From contig NZ_JAKXMK010000008.1 of NCBI RefSeq assembly GCF_022524485.1, positions 62,001-126,000 on the forward strand: a DNA stretch of 64,000 nucleotides. The letters run 5' to 3'. A program made the position numbers and the translations under genes. A model generated the notes under the pieces. It was not told the origin of the DNA. It worked only from the letters and a program-made list of their open reading frames with translations, and did no database searches. The DNA comes from Pseudonocardia alaniniphila. Its GTDB lineage: Bacteria > Actinomycetota > Actinomycetes > Mycobacteriales > Pseudonocardiaceae. How positions within the stretch are numbered: the stretch's first letter is position 1; each line of letters begins with the position of its first letter. Shown here in pieces: positions 58,298 to 64,000 of the stretch.

Positions 58298-58786
58298 ATG
58301 GGTCTCGTTCCGCGTGCCACGATGCTGGCCGCCACGCTGGTCGCCTGCGCCTTCGCGGCGGGGTGCGGCGGGTCCGTCGCCGATGCCGACGGCCGCGAGC
58401 CGACCCGTGCGGCGCCGCCGGCCTCGAGCCCGTTCTGTGTCGCCGCCCAGCAGAACGTTGCCGCGGTGCGGCCGCTGTCGGCCCTGATCACCCGCGGCGG
58501 CGGCAGTCCCGAGGAGCTGACGAACACCATCGACGGGGTACGGCGCGCGGGCGCGGCGATGCTGAACTCCGCCCCCGACGAGATCCACGACGACGTCCAG
58601 CTCACCGTGGACTCGATGGGTCTGCAGCTCGATGCGCTACTGGCCAACGGCGGCAACGGGGCGGCCGTGGCCCGCGACCCGCAGCTCAACGCCCGGCTCG
58701 CGGCGCCGGAGCTCGCCGCCGCGCGCGAACGGGTTCAGGCCTACGTGAACGAGAACTGCGGCGCGCTTCCGGGCACCGGTCGCTAG
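58298..58786 (+). CDS. Small lipoprotein of unknown function
   Basis: 162 residues from ATG 58298 (GGGGAAG upstream). The signal peptide ends in the lipobox FAAGC. The mature part contains one further Cys pair (SPFCVAA and NENCGAL), likely a disulfide, and is mostly helical. No recognised domain. Its TAG stop overlaps the stop of the convergent small membrane protein gene within a CTAG. Confidence 0.8.
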   Translation: MGLVPRATMLAATLVACAFAAGCGGSVADADGREPTRAAPPASSPFCVAAQQNVAAVRPLSALITRGGGSPEELTNTIDGVRRAGAAMLNSAPDEIHDDVQLTVDSMGLQLDALLANGGNGAAVARDPQLNARLAAPELAAARERVQAYVNENCGALPGTGR

Positions 58787-58956
58787 CGACCGATGGAACG
58801 GCGGGAGCGCCCGGCCTTCACGGCCGAGTACGTGACCATGCCGACCACCACCACGGCACCGATCACGAGCGCGGTGCCGAGGAACTCGAACACCGCTCCC
58901 AGCACCGCGAGGGCCAGCCAGATGACCACCATGATGCCCAGGATCTTCAGCAGCAT
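58783..58956 (-). CDS. 57-residue two-helix membrane protein
   Basis: Sequence begins MLLKILGIMVVIWLALAVLG, then AVFEFLGTALVIGAVVVVGM and a basic tail KAGRSRRSIGR. It probably forms two membrane helices with a basic cytoplasmic end. The ATG at 58956 has a strong GAGGAGG 9 nt upstream, which supports a real gene. The stop codons of this gene and of the lipoprotein gene share the palindrome CTAG (58783-58786). No known family recognised. Confidence 0.8.
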   Translation of the reverse strand: MLLKILGIMVVIWLALAVLGAVFEFLGTALVIGAVVVVGMVTYSAVKAGRSRRSIGR

Positions 58957-59152
58957 GTGATCCGACCTCCTCGGTCCTCACCCGGTCGCGCGACTGCTCG
59001 AACGACCGGCTCCGTGTTCCTATCAGCCCCGCTCCCGAGCCGGGCCCCCCGAGCGGGTGACGCACCTCGTTACCCCTGGCGTAATCGACCGGCCACGCGT
59101 CATGCCCGATCGTCGACATCGACACATCGGGCAGACGTGAAAGGGAAACGAC

Positions 59153-59956
59153 ATGCCGCACATCGAGGCCGCGGACGGCACCAGGCTCTACTACTACGAC
59201 GGCGGCGGCACGGGACCTGTGGCCGTGTTCGTCCACGCCTGGTCGATGAGCTCGACCATGTGGGAGTACCAGGTCGCGGCCTTCCGCGAGGCGGGATACC
59301 GCTGCATCGCGCTCGACCGGCGCGGCCACGGCCGCTCGGACGTCCCGGGCACGGGATATGACCTCGACACCCTCGCAGGCGACCTGGCCGGGCTGCTCGA
59401 TCGGCTGGACCTGCGCCGGGTCGTGTTCGTCGCGCACAGCCTCGGGACTCTGGAGCTGACGCGCTACCTCACCCGCTACGGCACCGGCCGGGTGGACCGC
59501 GCGGCGTACGTCGGTGGGATGGCGCCCGGCTGCGTGCCCCAGGAGCATCTGGAGGCGATCGTGGCGGCACTGCGCGCCGACCGCCCGAAGTGGTTCCACG
59601 ACGGGGCACCGGCGTACTTCGCCACGAGCGGCACCGGCGCGTGGCTCTCGCCCGCGCTGGTGGACGACGCCATCCGGTCGATCCTGGTCACCCCGCTCGA
59701 GGTGCAGACGGCCACCCTGCAGACGATGGGCGTCGACCTGCGGGCGGAGCTGTGCTCGATCGACATCCCCACGCTGGTGGTGCACGGCGACGCCGACGCG
59801 TCGGCGGCGATCGACGTCACCGGGCGGCCGACCGCCGCGTTGCTGCCGAACAGCAGGCTGGAGGTCTACGCCGGTGCGCCGCACGGGCTGTACGTCACGG
59901 AGAAGGACCGGCTGAACAAGGAGCTGCTCGCCTTCGCGGCGCCCGCTAGAACGTGA
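59153..59956 (+). CDS. Alpha/beta hydrolase (haloperoxidase-like)
   Basis: 267 residues from ATG 59153 (AAAGGG upstream). Nucleophile elbow FVAHSLGTLE, an oxyanion region near VFVHAWSMSS, acid Asp in PTLVVHGDADA and His in YAGAPHGLYVTEKD. This closely follows the cofactor-free chloroperoxidase/esterase pattern. Substrate unknown. Confidence 0.93.
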   Translation: MPHIEAADGTRLYYYDGGGTGPVAVFVHAWSMSSTMWEYQVAAFREAGYRCIALDRRGHGRSDVPGTGYDLDTLAGDLAGLLDRLDLRRVVFVAHSLGTLELTRYLTRYGTGRVDRAAYVGGMAPGCVPQEHLEAIVAALRADRPKWFHDGAPAYFATSGTGAWLSPALVDDAIRSILVTPLEVQTATLQTMGVDLRAELCSIDIPTLVVHGDADASAAIDVTGRPTAALLPNSRLEVYAGAPHGLYVTEKDRLNKELLAFAAPART

Positions 59957-59986
59957 CCGGCGTCACATGCGATAGGTCTTCACCGT

Positions 59987-60004
59987 ATCGCGATATATCG
60001 TGAT
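59987..60004. promoter_or_regulatory. Palindromic operator upstream of the PadR gene
   Basis: The 18-mer ATCGCGATATATCGTGAT is an imperfect palindrome (16 of 18 positions symmetric), 63-80 nt upstream of the PadR start. ATCGCGATAT-type palindromes are typical PadR-family operators, so autoregulation is likely. Confidence 0.6.
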
Positions 60005-60066
60005 GGCACACGAGCTACTCGCTGCCATCAGGGCAGGAGGCTCGCACCGTTCGAGGAGATCACGAG

Positions 60067-60846
60067 ATGAACGCGATGAACCCCGCGTGGAACCTTCCCT
60101 TCCCCGGCTTCGGGGGCGCAGGCCTGCGAGGCAACCCCTTCGGCCGCGGACACGGGCACGGACACGGGCACGGGCACGGACACCCGATGCCGCCTGCCGG
60201 GCCGATGGCCGCTGCGATGGGCGCGATCGTGCCGCCACGGCCGTTCGACGGCCCGGACGACGACGGCGACCACGGGCACCACGGCCGGCGCGGCCACAGG
60301 CGGCATGAACGCCGTGGCCGACCCCCCTTCGGCCCGGGCTTCGGCCCGGGCATGCCTCCCCGTGGCTTTCCGGGACACCACCACGGAAGGCGCGGCCGCC
60401 GGACAGCCCGCGGCGACATCCGCGCCGCCGTGCTGGCCCTGGTCGCGGAGCAGCCGCGACACGGCTACGAGATCATCCAGGAGATCAGCGAGCGCACGGG
60501 CGGAGCCTGGCGCCCGAGCCCGGGATCGGTCTACCCCACCTTGTCCCAGCTGGAGGACGAGCGCCTGGTCCGCGTGGAGCAGGCCGATGGCCGCCGGGTC
60601 GTTCACCTCACCGAGGAGGGCACCCGGTACGTCGAGGAGCACCGCGACGAACTGGACGCGGTCTGGGCGTCGGTGGGCGGCGACGACGGCGACGACAACG
60701 GGGCGGGTGAGCTGTGGGAGCAGCTCGGCCAGCTCCATGCCGCAGCCCAGCAGGTGATGGCCGCCGGCAACCCGGAGCAGATCACGGCAGCCACCACGGC
60801 ACTGACCGAGGCACGCAGGACGATCTACCGGCTGCTCGCCGAATAA
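60067..60846 (+). CDS. PadR-family regulator with His/Gly-rich N-terminal extension
   Basis: 259 residues. The first ~115 residues are low-complexity, rich in His, Gly and Pro: six GH dipeptides in a row (residues 29-39) and further HGHH/HHH clusters, able to bind Ni(II), Zn(II) or Co(II). The winged helix follows at about 115-190 (RHGYEIIQEISERTGG, GSVYPTLSQLEDERLV, HLTEEG), then a C-terminal dimerisation helix. Such a long His-rich arm is unusual for PadR proteins and suggests metal sensing or storage. The target may include its own gene, given the palindrome upstream. Confidence 0.9.
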   Translation: MNAMNPAWNLPFPGFGGAGLRGNPFGRGHGHGHGHGHGHPMPPAGPMAAAMGAIVPPRPFDGPDDDGDHGHHGRRGHRRHERRGRPPFGPGFGPGMPPRGFPGHHHGRRGRRTARGDIRAAVLALVAEQPRHGYEIIQEISERTGGAWRPSPGSVYPTLSQLEDERLVRVEQADGRRVVHLTEEGTRYVEEHRDELDAVWASVGGDDGDDNGAGELWEQLGQLHAAAQQVMAAGNPEQITAATTALTEARRTIYRLLAE

Positions 60847-60858
60847 TCAGGGGGACGT

Positions 60859-60878
60859 GGGGGGGGCCCCGCCCCCCC
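60859..60878. terminator. G/C hairpin between padR-type gene and SCO5389-family gene
   Basis: A run of G (60859-60866) faces a run of C (60872-60878), forming a 7-bp G-C stem between two convergent stop codons. Confidence 0.6.
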
Positions 60879-60917
60879 GGGGCGCGGGGCCCGCGCACGG
60901 TCATGTCCACCGCAGGA

Positions 60918-61313
60918 TCAGCAGTCCCGCAGCTCCGGGCTCTGGTTGAGGACCTGGCCGCGCGGGCTGATGAACTCCCGGTACGCCGCACCGTCGACGT
61001 CCGCCGGGGCGAACGCCGCAACGCGGTGGCAGTTCTGGAACGCGAACACCACGCCGAAGTGCCGCTCGAGCGCACCCCGGATCGCGTTGCTGGCCAGCGC
61101 CCGCAGGAGCTGACCGCGCTCCCCCTCCGACGGCGGGGGCACCTCGTGCTCGCCGAACCGGGCGTCAGGTCGCGCGGCGCGGTCCTCGGCGGCCGCGGTG
61201 ACCACCTCCCAGGCATAGGGCAGCGAGTCCCGGACGACCGCGACGAACTGCGCGTCGTCGAGCTCGCCGCGTTCTGCTGCGGTCAGCACGTGGGCGGGGA
61301 CGTCGAGAGACAC
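60918..61313 (-). CDS. SCO5389-family protein
   Basis: 131 residues from GTG 61313 behind AGGAGG. The pattern VSLDVPAHVLTAAERGELDD, LLRALASNAIRGALERHFGV and FQNCHRVAAF ending LNQSPELRDC is that of the actinobacterial SCO5389 family of unknown function. It contains Cys and His residues that could bind metal. It follows the CooC-like ATPase gene by 31 nt on the same strand and is probably co-transcribed. Confidence 0.85.
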   Translation of the reverse strand: MSLDVPAHVLTAAERGELDDAQFVAVVRDSLPYAWEVVTAAAEDRAARPDARFGEHEVPPPSEGERGQLLRALASNAIRGALERHFGVVFAFQNCHRVAAFAPADVDGAAYREFISPRGQVLNQSPELRDC

Positions 61314-61344
61314 GGAACCTCCTGAATGCAGACGGATCGTTCGG

Positions 61345-62304
61345 TCACACACTTGCGGCCCGGACCGTGACCGGCCCGGGGACGAACTCCGGGTCGACCT
61401 GTGCGGCGAGGTCGGCACCGACCGCACGGTTGGCCCAGGCGGCGGCGTTGCGCAGGTGGAACTCCACGGTGCCCCGGTGGTAGGCCGCCCAGTCGCGTCG
61501 CTGGTCGTCCAGCGTGGAGAGCACGGTGTCGAGCACCGCGAGGTTGGCCGGCTCGAGGGCGGTGATCGGTGCGGGCTCACCGCGCTCGGCCGCCCGCACC
61601 CACGCCGACTGGCCGAACCATCCGAGCAGGGCGTCACCCGCGTGCTCACGCAGGTAGTCGACGTCATCCGGGTCCGCCACCTTGTTGCCGACCACCCGAA
61701 GCGCCACGCCGTGACCGGCGGCGTGCTCGGCGTACTGCCGGTAGACCCCGATACCGCGCTTGGTCGGCTCGCTCACCAGCACCGTCAGGTCGAAGCGGGT
61801 GAAGAGGCCGGACGCGAAGGCATCGGCGCCCGCCGTCATGTCGACCACCACGTACTCACCCGGGCCGTCGACGAGGTGGTTGAGGTAGAGCTCCACCGCG
61901 CCCGTCTTCGAGTGGTAGCAGGAGACGCCCACGTCGGCCTCGTCGAACTCGCCGGTGACGAGGTAGCGCACGCCGCCCGCGACGGCCGAGTACCGCTGGA
62001 GCAGCTCGCCGTCCGTCGCCAGGTCGAGCAGCCGCGAACCCGGCCCGGGCGGGGTCGTCTTGATCATCATGTCGGCGGAGGGGATGAGCGGGTTGGTGCC
62101 GCGCAGGTGGTCCTTGAGCCACACCAGGTCGGAGCCGAGCGCGCGCGGTGGCGGCCCGTCGTCACCGAGAGCCGCGCCCAGATGCTGGTTGATGTCGGCG
62201 TCGATCGCGACGACCGGACGGCCGAGCTCGGCCAGGTAGCGGCTGAACACCGCCGCCGACGTCGTCTTCCCACTACCGCCCTTGCCGACGAACGCGATTC
62301 GCAC
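61345..62304 (-). CDS. CooC-like MinD-family ATPase
   Basis: 319 residues from GTG 62304 (GGGAGG upstream). Deviant Walker A FVGKGGSGKTTSAAVFSR, Asp in AIDADINQH, and VVVDMTAGADAFASGL (Walker B/switch II) define a CooC/MinD-type P-loop ATPase. CooC-type proteins deliver nickel or other metals to enzymes. It is the first gene of an operon with the SCO5389-family gene, and a Zur-like palindrome lies 37-51 nt upstream, which suggests a metal-handling role. The metal is inferred, not shown. Confidence 0.85.
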   Translation of the reverse strand: MRIAFVGKGGSGKTTSAAVFSRYLAELGRPVVAIDADINQHLGAALGDDGPPPRALGSDLVWLKDHLRGTNPLIPSADMMIKTTPPGPGSRLLDLATDGELLQRYSAVAGGVRYLVTGEFDEADVGVSCYHSKTGAVELYLNHLVDGPGEYVVVDMTAGADAFASGLFTRFDLTVLVSEPTKRGIGVYRQYAEHAAGHGVALRVVGNKVADPDDVDYLREHAGDALLGWFGQSAWVRAAERGEPAPITALEPANLAVLDTVLSTLDDQRRDWAAYHRGTVEFHLRNAAAWANRAVGADLAAQVDPEFVPGPVTVRAASV

Positions 62305-62340
62305 CCTGCCTCCCAAGATCGACTTTACGATACTCGGGAA

Positions 62341-62355
62341 TGATAAGCATTATCA
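62341..62355 (-). promoter_or_regulatory. Zur-box-like palindrome TGATAAGCATTATCA
   Basis: 15-mer with 6-nt perfect arms TGATAA and TTATCA around GCA, 37 nt upstream of the ATPase start. It matches actinobacterial Zur boxes (consensus TGATAATNATTATCA) at 13 of 15 positions or better. The MFS gene upstream ends at 62406, so the element probably controls only the ATPase operon. Confidence 0.6.
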
Positions 62356-62405
62356 CTATCGGGTGACGGGCTCGGGTCCGGCGTGTGAGGCGCGTGTCGG
62401 GACGG

Positions 62406-63704
62406 TCAGCGGGCGCGGCGCCGCGCGGCCAACAGCTCACGCAGCGGAGGCACCACAACACCGTCGACCGCCAGCTTGCGGCGAGCGCGACGGCGGGCCC
62501 CCAGCACACCGACGAGCGCGAGGCCCCAGATCACGTACTGCACCATCCAGGCGCCCCGGAACGCGTCGGGGCTGTACCCACCGTCCGGACCGATCTGCCC
62601 GAGCACCACACCCACCGCGAGCGACACGACCAGCGACGCGAAGAACCCGCCGACGTTCACGATGCCGACCGCCGCGCCCTGGCGGTGCCCGGGATTGAAG
62701 GTGCGGGCGTAGTCGAAGCCCACCATCGACGCCGGGCCGCCCAGCGCCAGCACGCACACGAGCAGCACCAGCAGCCATCGCGGAGCCGGCGGCGGCACCG
62801 CCAGCACGACCGTCCACATCACCGCGGTCGTCCCGATCACCGCGAGCACCAGCCACGACCGGCGCAGCGGGTGCCGGGCGGTGAACTCGCCGAACAGCGG
62901 CCCCGCGACGATGCCGACGCCGACCAGCAGCGCGAGCATCGCGCTCGCCGCGGCGGACGAGAGCCCCTGGCCCACCACCAGGTACGGCACGCCCCAGAGC
63001 AGCGCGAACACCGTGCCCGAGAACTGCGTGCCCATATGGGTCCACAACCCGAGCCGGGTGCCCGGCTCCCGCCACGACGAGACGAGCCCGTCGACCACCT
63101 CACGGAGAGAGGCCGCCGGTGGCGGCGCGGGAGCACCCGGCGGCCGGTTGCGCACCACCGCCAGCGCCGCGAGCGCGACGGCCACCCCCAGCCCGGCGGC
63201 CGACGCGAACGCCGCGGTCCAGCCGGAGCCGTGCAGCAGCAGGGCGAGCGGCACGGCGCTCAGCACCTGTCCGAGCTGGCCGATCAAGCCGGTGAGCTGC
63301 GTCATCAGCGGCACTCGCCGGGCGGGGAACCAGGCCGTGACCACGGAGAGCACGCTGATGAACGTCAGCGCGTCGCCCGCGCCCACCAGCACGCGCGCGA
63401 GGATCGCCAGCGGCAGGTCGGTGGCGAGCGCGAGCATCAGTTGACCGGCGGCCATCGTGAACGCCCCGGCCACGACGAGCCGCCGGGCGCCGAACCGGTC
63501 GAGCAGCACACCGACGGGTATCTGGAGGCTGGCGTAGACGAGCAACTGCAGCACCACGAACCCGGACAGCGCCTCCGGACCTGCGGTGAAGCGGGCAGCC
63601 GCGTCGAGTCCGGCCACGCCGAAGGAGGTGCGATGCATGACGCCGACGAGATACGCGGCCAGACCGACAGCCCAGACCACCCAGACGCGATGATGCAGTT
63701 TCAT
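62406..63704 (-). CDS. MFS transporter
   Basis: 432 residues, about twelve membrane helices. The MFS motif A-like loop GVLLDRFGARRLVVAG lies between helices 2 and 3. Start ATG 63704 with GAGGAGGAA directly upstream. N-terminal helix MKLHHRVWVVWAVGLAAYLV. Substrate unknown; it resembles the NarK/GlpT-like branch more than the drug exporters. Confidence 0.88.
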   Translation of the reverse strand: MKLHHRVWVVWAVGLAAYLVGVMHRTSFGVAGLDAAARFTAGPEALSGFVVLQLLVYASLQIPVGVLLDRFGARRLVVAGAFTMAAGQLMLALATDLPLAILARVLVGAGDALTFISVLSVVTAWFPARRVPLMTQLTGLIGQLGQVLSAVPLALLLHGSGWTAAFASAAGLGVAVALAALAVVRNRPPGAPAPPPAASLREVVDGLVSSWREPGTRLGLWTHMGTQFSGTVFALLWGVPYLVVGQGLSSAAASAMLALLVGVGIVAGPLFGEFTARHPLRRSWLVLAVIGTTAVMWTVVLAVPPPAPRWLLVLLVCVLALGGPASMVGFDYARTFNPGHRQGAAVGIVNVGGFFASLVVSLAVGVVLGQIGPDGGYSPDAFRGAWMVQYVIWGLALVGVLGARRRARRKLAVDGVVVPPLRELLAARRRAR

Positions 63705-63856
63705 TTCCTCCTCATGGTGCGGGCACGGATGCCCGAACGGGATGCTGTGCGGGGAAGTTCACGTTGCACGGGGGAGACTTGCTCGCCGGGGATCCCCGGA
63801 CCGTGCGACGTTGCAACGGGCGGGGTGGGACCCCGTCGAGGAACCGGAGGTGTGCG

Positions 63857-64000
63857 GTGCTGGACCCGGCTGAGCTCTACGAGGTGGCGGCTGACGCGCC
63901 GGAGGTCGACGAGCCCGTGCTACTCGTGGCGCTCGAAGGTTTCGTCGACGCGGGGAACGCGGCACAGCTGGCCGTCGACGCGATCCTGGCGGACCGTGAG
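63857..64000 (+). CDS. PAC2-family protein, 5' part only
   Basis: The first 48 codons from GTG 63857 (GGAGG six bases upstream); the gene runs past the right edge. The N-terminus VLDPAELYEV, then LLVALEGFVDAGNAAQLAVD, is typical of the PAC2 / proteasome-assembly-chaperone-like family of actinobacteria. Function not established. Confidence 0.8.
   Translation, partial: MLDPAELYEVAADAPEVDEPVLLVALEGFVDAGNAAQLAVDAILADRE

Overview
This is a high-GC actinobacterial chromosome segment, most likely from Pseudonocardia or a close member of the Pseudonocardiaceae. The support is a mycothiol-dependent isomerase, an F420-type oxidoreductase, the actinobacterial glnE / glnA2 / Hip1-like hydrolase / panB neighbourhood, a dtxR-galE pair as in corynebacteria, and abundant GTG and occasional TTG starts behind strong Shine-Dalgarno sequences. 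No tRNA, rRNA, CRISPR array or insertion sequence was found.

Layout. (1) 1-15.3 kb looks like the edge of a contractile injection system (CIS) locus. It holds a membrane protein resembling the Streptomyces CIS adaptor CisA (zinc ribbon, one membrane helix, discoidin-like domain), a thioredoxin, and two giant paralogous proteins of 2156 and 2211 residues. Each giant carries an eCIS-core (DUF4157) domain with intact HELAH, an Arg-rich repeated linker and six tandem ~250-residue modules of a type I do not recognise. The paralogues share upstream DNA and a 104-nt stretch of perfect identity, while their module regions diverge. This is the most novel part of the window. (2) 15.3-20.1 kb holds small housekeeping and transport genes: DUF1992, EamA, HbpS-like, Ddn-like, M50-type protease, MerR, LysE. 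(3) 20.2-31.3 kb holds nitrogen metabolism genes (glnE, glnA2), a large SARP-NACHT-membrane fusion regulator set immediately upstream of glnA2, a Hip1-like lipoprotein hydrolase and panB. (4) 31.6-40.7 kb holds a GCS2-family ligase, a nitroreductase, a maleylpyruvate isomerase / fumarylpyruvate hydrolase-like pair, a class C beta-lactamase-like hydrolase, an orphan CoxL-like molybdoenzyme subunit and class I fumarase. (5) 40.7-50.3 kb holds a protein acetylation / deacetylation operon (AcuC and a GNAT + ADP-forming acyl-CoA synthetase fusion), dtxR-galE, DUF4192, soluble transhydrogenase and an M23 peptidase. (6) 50.8-64 kb holds a coiled-coil protein, a two-component system, dialkylglycine decarboxylase, several small enzymes, a 57-aa membrane protein, a His-rich PadR regulator with a palindromic operator, a CooC-like ATPase / SCO5389-family operon behind a Zur-like palindrome, an MFS transporter and the start of a PAC2 protein.

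How the genes fit together. The left end probably supplies effectors or cargo and a membrane docking protein for a CIS whose structural genes would lie left of the window. GlnE and the glutamine synthetase-like GlnA2 are neighbours as in Mycobacterium. AcuC and the Pat-like enzyme form an opposing pair acting on lysine acetylation, probably of acetyl-CoA synthetase. The DtxR-family regulator, an iron-box-like palindrome, the Zur-like palindrome and the His-rich PadR protein suggest several metal-responsive circuits in the window. Many convergent gene pairs are separated by strong hairpins that probably act as bidirectional terminators.
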